Source: Nocardia crassostreae (GTDB lineage: Bacteria; Actinomycetota; Actinomycetes; Mycobacteriales; Mycobacteriaceae). From it: 64,000 nt of DNA. This document shows positions 35,570-43,966 of the stretch, piece by piece. The stretch is taken from assembly GCF_001613405.1 (NCBI RefSeq), contig NZ_BDCH01000033.1, positions 19,921 through 83,920 on the forward strand, written 5' to 3'. A model generated the notes under the pieces. That model was not told the origin of the DNA, ran no database searches, and was given only the letters and a program-made list of their open reading frames with translations. Position numbers and translations under genes: made by a program. Numbering within the stretch: position 1 is the first letter of the stretch; every line of letters begins with the position of its first letter.

Positions 35570-35769
35570 TGAAACTCCTACTGCCGCGGGCGATTCAGCT
35601 GTTCGATCGGCTGCTCGTACTGGCCGGGCTGATCGTGGGCGCGCGCATGCTGCTCGGGATGGCCGCCGATGAGCTGGCCAGTCGCCGGGAACTGGAATCC
35701 GGATTGCGGGCCAAGGTGCTGACCGCCGTGCGGGCCATCGAGAACAAGAAACTGCAGGAGGCGCCGTGA
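35569..35769 (+). CDS. 66-aa protein between beta-lactone synthetase and reductase genes
   Basis: Small protein with an amphipathic/hydrophobic N-terminal segment (LFDRLLVLAGLIVGARMLLGM) and a charged helical tail (DELASRRELESGLRAKVLT). The start overlaps the nltC-like stop (TAATG) and the stop overlaps the GTG start of the reductase (GTGA), so it is translationally coupled on both sides. That spacing makes a real gene likely. Possibly a membrane tether or assembly factor for the pathway enzymes (inference). Confidence 0.75.
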   Translation: MKLLLPRAIQLFDRLLVLAGLIVGARMLLGMAADELASRRELESGLRAKVLTAVRAIENKKLQEAP

Positions 35770-36800
35770 AAGCCTTGGTGACGGGAGCGTCGGGCTTCCT
35801 GGGCGGTGCGCTGGCGCGGCGGTTGGTGCGCGACGGTGACTACGAGGTGGCGATTCTGGCGCGGCCCACCAGTAATCTGCGCGATCTGGAATCGGTGCTC
35901 GACAAGATCGAGGTCGTCACCGGCGATCTCGCCGACGCGGAGTCGCTGGAACGGGCGGTCGCGGGCGTCGATGTCGTCTTCCACAGTGCCGCGCGGGTGG
36001 ACGAGCGCGGTACGCGCGAGCAGTTCTGGGCCGAGAATGTGGCCGCCACCTCGCTGCTGGTGAGCGCGGCGCAGGCCGGGGGCGCGTCGCGGTTCGTCTT
36101 CATCTCCAGTCCGAGCGCCCTGATGGATCGCGACGGGGGCGATCAGGTCGACGTCGACGAATCGGTGCCGTATCCGACGCGGTATCTCAACTATTACTGC
36201 GAGACGAAAGCGGCGGCCGAACGCCTGGTGCTGAAGGCGAATACCGAGGGTTTCACCACCTGTGCGCTGCGGCCGCGCGCCACCTGGGGTGCGGGCGACC
36301 GGTCCGGGCCGATCGTGCGGCTGCTGGATCGGGCCGCGGCGGGCACGCTGCCGGATCTGTCCGGCGGCAAGGACGTCTACGCCTCGCTGTGTCACATGGA
36401 GAATACTGTCGAGGCCTGTGTCAAGGCGGCTGCCAGCGACAAGGTCGGCGGCAAACCGTATTTCATCGCCGATGCCGAGACGACCAACGTGTGGCCGTTC
36501 CTCAGCCAGGTGGCGATCGATCTGGGCTATCAGCCACCGCGCCGCAAGCTCGACCCGCGTGCGGTGAGCGCGGTCGTGTGCGTGATCGAATCCCTGCGGC
36601 GCGTACCGTATCTCGCCACCCGCTGGACGCCGCCGCTGTCGCGTTATTCGGTCGCGGTCATGCCCCGGACCGGGACATACGACACCGGGGCCGCCACCAG
36701 GGATTTCGGATACCGACCGGTCGTAGATCGCGATTCGGGCATGGCTCACTTGCAATCCTGGATCAAAAGTGGGGAGTCTAACGCCGCAATAACACGCTGA
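35766..36800 (+). CDS. nltD: OleD-type 2-alkyl-3-oxoalkanoate reductase
   Basis: 344-aa NAD(P)-dependent extended SDR with the 3-beta-HSD/OleD architecture. KALVTGASGFLGGALARRLV cofactor loop, VVFHSAARVDERG, and the catalytic YYCETK (Tyr-x-x-x-Lys). GTG start coupled to the 66-aa gene. In ole/nlt pathways it reduces the beta-keto acid made by the thiolase to the beta-hydroxy acid used by the beta-lactone synthetase. No OleB-type lactone decarboxylase is adjacent, so the lactone may be the end product. Confidence 0.88.
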   Translation: MKALVTGASGFLGGALARRLVRDGDYEVAILARPTSNLRDLESVLDKIEVVTGDLADAESLERAVAGVDVVFHSAARVDERGTREQFWAENVAATSLLVSAAQAGGASRFVFISSPSALMDRDGGDQVDVDESVPYPTRYLNYYCETKAAAERLVLKANTEGFTTCALRPRATWGAGDRSGPIVRLLDRAAAGTLPDLSGGKDVYASLCHMENTVEACVKAAASDKVGGKPYFIADAETTNVWPFLSQVAIDLGYQPPRRKLDPRAVSAVVCVIESLRRVPYLATRWTPPLSRYSVAVMPRTGTYDTGAATRDFGYRPVVDRDSGMAHLQSWIKSGESNAAITR

Positions 36801-36949
36801 CCAGCAATCGGGCGCTGCCGGGCCAAAACTTGTGTTACGAGCGGTACCGGCTAGCATGGACCGTATTAACGCTCACAGCTGTGTCGATCGATGACCAGTT
36901 ATGAGCGGAGATGCAGTGCCGCACCGCTACTCAATGAGGAGAGCGCCCG

Positions 36950-37779
36950 ATGCCGGTGTTCGATTTCCACGGCGTATCAGTCGCATACGACCACGCCGGA
37001 TCGGGTGATCCGATCTTGTTCCTGCACAATATCGGCGGTGACCGCCGCATCTGGACCAATCAGGTGCAGGCCCTGTCCCCCACCAACAGCGTCTACGCGA
37101 TGGACCTGTTCGGCTACGGCGAATCCGATGTCCCCGCCACGGGTTACACCGTCGACAACTACGTCCGCCTGGTCTCCGACTTCATCGAGTCCAAGGACCT
37201 CCGCAACGTAACCCTCGTCGGCAATTGCTTCGGCAGCGCATTGTCCCTGCTCTACGCCCGGCAGACCCCGAAGCGCGTCCGCTCCCTGGTGCTGTGCAGC
37301 CCGCTGACCGCCGCCACCCTGCGCCCCACCCCCACCGGCTGGACCGCCCGCGCCGCCTCCCACTTCTCCCTCGACACCCTCACCAACGCGATCAGCGTCC
37401 CGGGCCTGGCCGCGAACTGGGTGGTCCGCGAACAACTCGGCCCCCGCGGCCGCAACCTCGACCCCGAAACCTTCGCCGCCCTCCGCCGCCGCTGGTCCGA
37501 ACCCCGCCGCCTCCTCCCCCCGGCCGCAATCGCCCGCGACCTCCACGCCCTCTCCACCCTGGACGACTTCCACCCCACCCCCAACTTCCCACCCATCACC
37601 ACAGTCTGGGCGCAAAAAACCGCATCCTCTCCGCCAAAGCAGGCGCCCACCTCAACGAATCCCTCTGCCCCGCCCGCGCCATCCGCCTCCCCGACTGCGG
37701 CCACCTGGTCATGATGGAAGACCCGGACACCGTCACCTCAGCCATCCGCTCCGCCGCCCACACCGCCCTCGCCAGCTGA
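36950..37779 (+). pseudogene. Alpha/beta hydrolase, frameshifted near the C-terminus
   Basis: Alpha/beta hydrolase with oxyanion region LFLHNIGGDRRIW and a nucleophile elbow VGNCFGSALS in which Cys occupies the usual Ser position. At a GGG run (37608-37610) one G appears to be missing. Read as found, the protein ends at 37714 with an unrelated Ser/Pro tail. Adding one G gives WGAKNRILSAKAGAHLNESL and RLPDCGHLVMMEDPDTV with the catalytic His, ending at 37779. It lies downstream of the reductase gene, but a 150-base gap suggests its own promoter. Confidence 0.75.
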
Positions 37780-38355
37780 CCCTCGCTCATCGATCCGCGC
37801 CGCATCCGGGCACGGCCCGAGACCGGCCAGCACGGCCGCGCCTTCCCGACGGCTGCGCACCCGGATGAACTCGATATGCCCGTAGGTCGGATCACGCTGC
37901 GCCCGCAGATAGCGCTCACGATTCCTGGCGTGCGTCGTCCACGCCCAGAGAATCACCGACTGCTCGGGGTCGAGCGAGAACATATCCCGCAGCCGTTCCC
38001 GATTGCCGTTCCACAACTCGCGCCGAAAGACCCACCGCCCCACGGTCCGCGTGACGATCTGCCACATGACCAGCGAACGCGGCAGATCCAACCAGATCAC
38101 CGCATCGGCTCGTCGCCACACGAGATCGCCGAGCTTCCCGTGATAGTTCCCGTCCACCACCCAGGCGTCCCCCGCGATCCGCTCCCCCACCGCCGCCCGG
38201 AACTCCGCCTCCCCCATGGCCGTCCACCCGGCCTGATGATGGATGGCATCGAGCTCCACATGCGGAATCCCCAACCGCCGCGCAATCCCCCGCGCCAGCG
38301 AACTCTTCCCCGACCCCGAAGTCCCCACCACCGAAATCCGCCGCACTGCCACCAT
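37738..38355 (-). CDS. P-loop kinase-like NTPase (FlaR/topology modulation type)
   Basis: 205-aa small P-loop protein. Walker A in VVGTSGSGKSSLARGIARRL, then LDAIHHQAGW, WVVDGNYHGKL and VIWLDLPRSLVMWQIVTRT, all typical of the adenylate-kinase-like FlaR/YqaC group. Its last 42 bases overlap the convergent hydrolase gene if that gene is read in its repaired frame. ATG at 38355; a longer ORF adds a low-complexity Ser/Pro leader and is unlikely. Substrate unknown. Confidence 0.85.
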   Translation of the reverse strand: MVAVRRISVVGTSGSGKSSLARGIARRLGIPHVELDAIHHQAGWTAMGEAEFRAAVGERIAGDAWVVDGNYHGKLGDLVWRRADAVIWLDLPRSLVMWQIVTRTVGRWVFRRELWNGNRERLRDMFSLDPEQSVILWAWTTHARNRERYLRAQRDPTYGHIEFIRVRSRREGAAVLAGLGPCPDAARIDERGSAGEGGVGGGADG

Positions 38356-38395
38356 CAGAACATCATCCCCGGCGGCAGTGGGCGGCGAGTAATCG

Positions 38396-38704
38396 TCAGC
38401 CGAAGTGGCAGACGTAGTGGACGGGCTCGAGGACCTCGATTCGGAACGAGGAGTTGCCGGGAACCGAGAAGGATTCGCCGCCCTTGTAGGTCTTGGGCTC
38501 GGATTCATCGGCGAGGGTGACGGTGCATTCGCCCTCGAGGAGTTCCATGATTTCCGGGGCGCCGGTGTTGAACGTCAGGGTCGCGGGGAGGATGACGCCT
38601 ACGGACTTGGTGGTGCCGTCGGCCAGTTCGATGTTGTGGCTGACGCACTTGCCGTCGAAGTAGACGTTGGCCTTCTTGGTGACGGTGACGTTCTCGAACT
38701 TCAT
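38396..38704 (-). CDS. ppnP: Pyrimidine/purine nucleoside phosphorylase (DUF1255 cupin)
   Basis: 102-aa single-domain cupin of the PpnP family, which phosphorolyses nucleosides. MKFENVTVTKKANVYFDGKC start, GVILPATLTFNTGAPEIMEL and GESFSVPGNSSFRIEV correspond to the family, with length close to the 94 aa of E. coli PpnP. It is divergent from the GNAT gene. Confidence 0.88.
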   Translation of the reverse strand: MKFENVTVTKKANVYFDGKCVSHNIELADGTTKSVGVILPATLTFNTGAPEIMELLEGECTVTLADESEPKTYKGGESFSVPGNSSFRIEVLEPVHYVCHFG

Positions 38705-38823
38705 GCTGGCGGGGAGCCTATCGGTTGGGGACATGCCCTGGCGGGCGGTCGCGAACTCGCTGATCGTAGCGGGGGGCCTTCGCTGCGCTCGGCTACAGGG
38801 CGGGGAAGACGTAGGTTGGGGGG

Positions 38824-39336
38824 ATGACTGTGCTGGAGACTGCGCGAATTCGGTTGCGGCCGTGGACTTCTGGTGAGGCTGATATCGCATTGTGGCTGGA
38901 GCTGCATGCGGATGAGCGGGTGTCGGAGTTCGTGGGGCGGTATACGCGGGAGAGTGCTGCCGAGCGGCTGACCGGGATGGAGAAGCAGTGGGCCGAGCGG
39001 GGGCACGGGCAGTTCGTGCTCGAATCGCGGGTGGACGGGAGCTTTGTCGGGCGGGCGGGGCTGAATTATTGGGAGCAGTTCGACGAGGTCGAGGCGGCGT
39101 GGACGCTGCATGCCGACGCGTGGGGGCGGGGGTATGCGACCGAGGCGGCGGCGGCCTTCTTGGAATGGGGATTCCGGACCCTGGATGTGCCGTACATCAC
39201 GGCCATGATCAGGCCACACAATGAGCGCTCGCTGCGCGTCGCCGGTCGGATGGGGTTCACCGAGTTGCGACGGGATGTACTGTTCGGCAATCCGGTGATC
39301 GTGCACTCCCGGGCGCGGGAGAGCGCCGGGTCGTAG
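38824..39336 (+). CDS. GNAT family N-acetyltransferase (RimJ/RimL type)
   Basis: 170-aa acetyltransferase. TARIRLRPWTSGEADIALWL start, acetyl-CoA-binding motif A as WGRGYATEAAAAFLEWGF, and ITAMIRPHNERSLRVAGRMG as in RimJ/RimL-like enzymes that modify protein N-termini or small amines. It stands alone between ppnP and the esterase. Acceptor unknown. Confidence 0.88.
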   Translation: MTVLETARIRLRPWTSGEADIALWLELHADERVSEFVGRYTRESAAERLTGMEKQWAERGHGQFVLESRVDGSFVGRAGLNYWEQFDEVEAAWTLHADAWGRGYATEAAAAFLEWGFRTLDVPYITAMIRPHNERSLRVAGRMGFTELRRDVLFGNPVIVHSRARESAGS

Positions 39337-39431
39337 AGCTGCCGGTTGCCGAAGTGGCGTGAACAGTCACAACTCTGGCCGCGACGGTCACGGACAGCGG
39401 GCGGGTCCGGACGTACAGTCGAGGTCTGCTT

Positions 39432-39447
39432 TGTGACCACTGTCACA
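39432..39447 (+). promoter_or_regulatory. CRP-like operator
   Basis: TGTGA-CCACTG-TCACA, a perfect match to the TGTGA-n6-TCACA consensus of CRP/FNR-family regulators. It ends 14 bases before the esterase ATG, a position more suited to repression. A weaker GTGA...TCAC repeat lies upstream near 39359-39371. Confidence 0.6.
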
Positions 39448-39461
39448 CCCGAGGATGCCTG

Positions 39462-41294
39462 ATGAAGATGCCGAATCGACTGCGCACCAAGCGGATCGGT
39501 GTGGTCGCCGTGGCGGCGGCACTGGTGCTGGCGCTGACAGGACCGGCGCTGGCGGATCCGGTGGCCGGGGAGCCGCCCGTGGCGGATACGCCGACGGTGG
39601 GCACGCAGGTGGATCCGGTGTACGTGGTGCAGAACCTGCTCATGCTGTTGCAGGGGTACGGGCGGGATTGGACCGATCCCGCGCTGATGCAGTTCTGGTT
39701 GCAGCATTTCGGGAGTCTGCCGGGGCGGGCGGGGCAGAGTTTGGGGGCGATGCTGGAGCCGGGGCAGTATCAGGGCGAGGAGGGGCAGCAGCGGTTGCGG
39801 GATACCGTGCAGAAGCTGATCGACGACACCTTGCATTTCCTGCCGAATCTGGCGGGCGCGCAGCTGGCGCCGGGGGATCCGCGGTATGTGCCGGATTGGA
39901 ACGGGAACGGCGTGTTCGGCGAGGTCGCCGACAATTCCTTGGATGGTGATGCGCTGGACGTGGATTCGGCGGGGAATGTGGGTGCGGTGGCGCGGTTCCG
40001 GTACCCGTGCGTGGAGCCGGGCGATGTGGTGCTGTACGAAAACCGGGACGGCACTTGCGTTCCCGGGGATGCGCCGGGCGCGGATTTCAAGTTCGGTGAG
40101 GCACGCAAGATTCAGATCGTGAACGCGCGGGGCATGCGGCTGGCGGCGACGATCATGCTGCCGGAGGAGGCGCTCGACCCGGCGCCGGGACGCACCTTCC
40201 CGATGACGGTGTTCAGCGATGGGGCGATCGCCTTGCAGTCCACCTATTACGCGTGGTCGATGCAGGCGGTGCGGCGCGGGTACATCGCGCCCACGTACGA
40301 CGAAGCGGGACAGGGCGCCAGCGACGGCACCGCCTTGGATCTCGTCATTCCCTACAACACCCCGCACTGCTTCGCGTCCGGCACGTGCCGCGATATCGAG
40401 GACGTCATGCGCTGGGTGGTGGGCGAGGACATTCTGCCCGCGCCCGATACGCAGACCCTGCTCGGCGACACGTCGAGCCTGGTGAATTTCTGGAATACCG
40501 TGCATATTCCGCGCCTCGGGCAGCGCTACGACCCGGCTTACGCTCCGGTAGGCGACAATTCACCCAACCCCATCCGGGACCTGTTCGATACCAACAGGAT
40601 CGGGGTGTGGGGCCAGTCCATGGGATCCATCGCCACCAGCCACTACCTGTGGTCGGTCGGACAGGGCCAGGGTATGGACGGCCGCCCGGTGCCGAAACCC
40701 GCCGCAGCGGTCCTGCTGTCCGGATTCGAGCCCTCACTAGCTGATGTGCCGACCCAGATCCAGACCTCCGACAACGACATCCCCGGCCTCACCAGCGGCG
40801 GCATCTTCCCGGTCAACGACTTCGACTTCTTCGGCGCGCACATCGGTTTCGATCCCACCGACGGCGCCCTCGGCGGCAAGTCCTGGTACGACTGGATCCG
40901 CCGCAACCGCACCGGCACCGCACCCCTGCAATTCCTGACCCTGGAGGGCGGCAGCCACTACGACACCGTCGGCGTCGGCATGCTCTTCCCTCGCACCCTG
41001 GAATCCTGGCGCACCTCGATCAACTACTCCGTCGACTGGTTCGACTGCAATATCGAGAAGGACGCCGACGCGTGCGCCCGCGTGGTCACCCCCGACCCGC
41101 TCATGTCCAAAGCCGTTGCGGTCGAGGTCTCCCCGCAGGGCCCGTCCGGCCCGAGCTACTGCGTGACGGTGCCCAGCCAGCAGACCCTCGTCACGTTGCT
41201 GCTCGGCCCGCTCAAGACCTTCCTCAGCAGCATCTACGGCGAGCCCGCGCCGCAACCGTGCGTCGCGGGCCAGCCGATTCCCTTGTATCCGTGA
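39462..41294 (+). CDS. Secreted alpha/beta hydrolase (esterase/lipase-like)
   Basis: 610-aa exported protein with a signal peptide (VVAVAAALVLALTGPALA, cleavage near ALA-DP). A family-specific N-terminal region precedes a hydrolase domain with the nucleophile elbow VWGQSMGSIATSHYL near residue 385 and a likely His in LEGGSHYDTVGVG near residue 500. A CRP-like box precedes the start. No lipobox, so it is probably released to the envelope or medium. Substrate unknown. Confidence 0.82.
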   Translation: MKMPNRLRTKRIGVVAVAAALVLALTGPALADPVAGEPPVADTPTVGTQVDPVYVVQNLLMLLQGYGRDWTDPALMQFWLQHFGSLPGRAGQSLGAMLEPGQYQGEEGQQRLRDTVQKLIDDTLHFLPNLAGAQLAPGDPRYVPDWNGNGVFGEVADNSLDGDALDVDSAGNVGAVARFRYPCVEPGDVVLYENRDGTCVPGDAPGADFKFGEARKIQIVNARGMRLAATIMLPEEALDPAPGRTFPMTVFSDGAIALQSTYYAWSMQAVRRGYIAPTYDEAGQGASDGTALDLVIPYNTPHCFASGTCRDIEDVMRWVVGEDILPAPDTQTLLGDTSSLVNFWNTVHIPRLGQRYDPAYAPVGDNSPNPIRDLFDTNRIGVWGQSMGSIATSHYLWSVGQGQGMDGRPVPKPAAAVLLSGFEPSLADVPTQIQTSDNDIPGLTSGGIFPVNDFDFFGAHIGFDPTDGALGGKSWYDWIRRNRTGTAPLQFLTLEGGSHYDTVGVGMLFPRTLESWRTSINYSVDWFDCNIEKDADACARVVTPDPLMSKAVAVEVSPQGPSGPSYCVTVPSQQTLVTLLLGPLKTFLSSIYGEPAPQPCVAGQPIPLYP

Positions 41295-41307
41295 GGATTC
41301 CCGCCGG

Positions 41308-43668
41308 TCAGGCCGCCGAGGTCACGCGGTAGACGTCGTAGACGCCTTCCACATTGCGGACCACATTGAGCAAGTGGCCGAGATGCTTGGGATCGCCCAT
41401 CTCGAAGGTGAACTTCGAAATGGCCACGCGGTCACCGAAAGTCGTCACCGCCGCCGAGAGGATGTTCACCTTCTCGTCGGCGAGGACCTTGGTGACATCC
41501 GAGAGCAGGCGGGTGCGGTCGAGGGCCTCGATCTGAATGGCGACCAGGAACACCGAGGACGGCGACGGGGCCCATTTGACTTCGATGATCCGTTCCGGTT
41601 CCGCGCGCAGCGAATCCGCGTTGGTGCAGTCGGTGCGGTGCACGCTGACCGCGCCGCCGCGGGTCACGAAGCCCATGATCTCGTCGCCGGGGACCGGCGT
41701 GCAGCACTTGGCCAGTTTGGACACCGTGCTGGGCGCGCCCGGAATCTCCACGCCCGCACCGCCGGTGAGCCGCTGCCGCGACGGCACCGTGGACGGGGTG
41801 GAGCGTTCGGCGAGCTCGTTCTCGACATCGCTGACCCCGCCGAGCTGCGCCATGAGCCGCTGCACCACATGGTGCGCCGACACCTGGTTCTCACCGACCG
41901 CGGCGTACAGCGCCGAAATGTCGGTGTAGTGCAGTTCGTGGGCGAGCGCCGTCATGGCGTCCACGCTCATCAACCGCTGCAGCGGCAGACCCGAGCGCCG
42001 GACCTCCTTGGAGATCTGGTCCTTACCGGCCTCGAGGGCCTCCTCGCGGCGTTCCTTGGCGAACCACTGCCGGATCTTGGCCTTGGCGCGCGGCGACACC
42101 ACGAAGTTCTGCCAGTCGCGGCTGGGCCCGGCGTTCTGCGCCTTGGAGGTGAAGATCTCGACGACCTCACCGTTCTCCAGCTGCCGTTCCAGCGCGACGA
42201 GACGACCGTTGACGCGCGCGCCGATGCAGCGATGCCCGACCTCGGTGTGCACGGCATAAGCGAAGTCCACCGGGGTGGACTTCTGCGGAAGCGTGATGAC
42301 ATCGCCCTTGGGCGTGAACACGAATATCTCGGGCGATTTCAGGTCGAAGCGCAGCGATTCCAGGAACTCCGCCGGATCCGCCGCCTCCCGCTGCCAGTCG
42401 AGGAGCTGGCGCATCCACGCCATATCGTCGACCTCGGTGGAGTCGTTGGAATGCTTGCCGCGGGTCTCCTTGTACCGCCAGTGCGCGGCAATGCCGAATT
42501 CCGCGGTGCGGTGCATGTCCTGGGTGCGGATCTGCACTTCCAGCGGCTTGCCGTCGGGACCGACGACCGTGGTGTGCAGCGACTGGTAGACGCCGTAGCG
42601 CGGCTGGGCGATGTAGTCCTTGAACCGCCCCGCCATGGGCTGCCACAGCGAGTGCACCACGCCGACCGCGGCATAGCAGTCGCGCACCTCGTCGCAGAGG
42701 ATGCGAATGCCGACTAGGTCGTGGATATCGTCGAAGTCCTTACCCTTGACGATCATCTTCTGATAGATGGACCAGTAGTGCTTGGGCCGACCCTCGACGA
42801 TCGCTTGGATGCGGCTGGCCTGCAGAGTGTTGACGATCTCGGCCCGCACCTTCGCCAGATAGGTGTCGCGCGAGGGCGCGCGATCGGCCACCAGGCGCAC
42901 GATCTCGTCGTACTTCTTGGGATGCAGGATCGCGAAGGCGAGGTCCTCGAGCTCCCATTTGACGGTCGCCATACCCAGCCGGTGCGCCAGCGGCGCGATC
43001 ACCTCGAGGGTTTCGCGGGCCTTCTTGGCCTGCTTCTCCGGCGGCAGGAACCGCATGGTGCGCATATTGTGCAGCCGGTCGGCGACCTTGATCACCAGCA
43101 CGCGCGGATCCCGCGCCATGGCGATGATCATCTTGCGAATGGTCTCGGCCTCGGCCGCGGCGCCCAGATTGACCTTGTCCAGCTTGGTCACGCCGTCGAC
43201 CAGGTGCGCGACCTCCTGACCGAATTCGTTGGTCAGATCCTCGAGCGCGTAGCCCGTGTCCTCCACGGTGTCGTGCAGCAGCGCCGCCACCAGCGTGGTG
43301 GTATCCATGCCGAGCTCGGCCAGAATATTCGCGACCGCCAGCGGATGGGTGATGTAGGGATCACCGGACTTCCGGAACTGATGCTGGTGCTTCTCGTCGG
43401 CGACATCGAAAGCCCGTTGCAGCAGAGCCAGATTCGCCTTCGGATACAACTCCCGGTGCACGGTGGCCAAGGGCTCCAGCACCGGCTTCACGGCCGCGAT
43501 CCCACGCTGGCCTGTCATCCGCCGCGCCAGCCGCGCGCGCACCCGGCGCGATGCGGAAGTGGGCACGGCCGTAGGGGCATTACGCGGCGGCGTACCACCG
43601 GGCTGCGGGGCGGCGGAGTCGCCGTTACCCGATTGCCCGGCATTCGCCTTTTCCAGGTTCTGCGTCAT
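41308..43668 (-). CDS. relA: Bifunctional (p)ppGpp synthetase/hydrolase (Rel)
   Basis: 786-aa long RSH protein. HD hydrolase domain (SGDPYITHPLAVANILAEL and LLHDTVEDTGY) within residues about 60-230, synthetase domain with GRPKHYWSIYQKM and the GIRILCDEVRDCYAA region, TGS domain (VFTPKGDVITLPQKSTPVDF), and a C-terminal ACT domain (RTRLLSDVTKVLADEKVNIL). Both activities appear intact. Controls the stringent response. In M. tuberculosis rel directly follows ppiB; here the two are separated by the secretion and beta-lactone loci. Confidence 0.96.
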   Translation of the reverse strand: MTQNLEKANAGQSGNGDSAAPQPGGTPPRNAPTAVPTSASRRVRARLARRMTGQRGIAAVKPVLEPLATVHRELYPKANLALLQRAFDVADEKHQHQFRKSGDPYITHPLAVANILAELGMDTTTLVAALLHDTVEDTGYALEDLTNEFGQEVAHLVDGVTKLDKVNLGAAAEAETIRKMIIAMARDPRVLVIKVADRLHNMRTMRFLPPEKQAKKARETLEVIAPLAHRLGMATVKWELEDLAFAILHPKKYDEIVRLVADRAPSRDTYLAKVRAEIVNTLQASRIQAIVEGRPKHYWSIYQKMIVKGKDFDDIHDLVGIRILCDEVRDCYAAVGVVHSLWQPMAGRFKDYIAQPRYGVYQSLHTTVVGPDGKPLEVQIRTQDMHRTAEFGIAAHWRYKETRGKHSNDSTEVDDMAWMRQLLDWQREAADPAEFLESLRFDLKSPEIFVFTPKGDVITLPQKSTPVDFAYAVHTEVGHRCIGARVNGRLVALERQLENGEVVEIFTSKAQNAGPSRDWQNFVVSPRAKAKIRQWFAKERREEALEAGKDQISKEVRRSGLPLQRLMSVDAMTALAHELHYTDISALYAAVGENQVSAHHVVQRLMAQLGGVSDVENELAERSTPSTVPSRQRLTGGAGVEIPGAPSTVSKLAKCCTPVPGDEIMGFVTRGGAVSVHRTDCTNADSLRAEPERIIEVKWAPSPSSVFLVAIQIEALDRTRLLSDVTKVLADEKVNILSAAVTTFGDRVAISKFTFEMGDPKHLGHLLNVVRNVEGVYDVYRVTSAA

Positions 43669-43913
43669 GCCACCACCTCTCCGGCCTCGATCGGGTTACC
43701 CTATCGGACCGTTCAACCTCCCAGACCACCCACTTTAGTCCGAGATCCGTTTCGAGAACGGGACGCGGATCCGCCCCGGTCGGGCGCGGGTCGGGGATTG
43801 AACGATACTCGCTACCGGAGACACTTCGAGGCCGCATTGCGTCCGGATTGCTCCGGGTGCGCATTCGCGCCGCGAACCGGTCGTCGCACCCCTACCGGCC
43901 GGTTCGCACAGCG

Positions 43914-43947
43914 GTGCGGGGCCCCCTATTAATAGGAGACCCCGCAC
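43914..43947 (-). terminator. Terminator after ABC-F gene
   Basis: 8-bp outer stem GTGCGGGG/CCCCGCAC enclosing a perfect CCTATTAATAGG palindrome, 20 bases past the ABC-F stop codon. The rest of the 298-base interval before rel shows no gene. Confidence 0.7.
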
Positions 43948-43966
43948 ACGTCGTGCGCCGCCGCGA

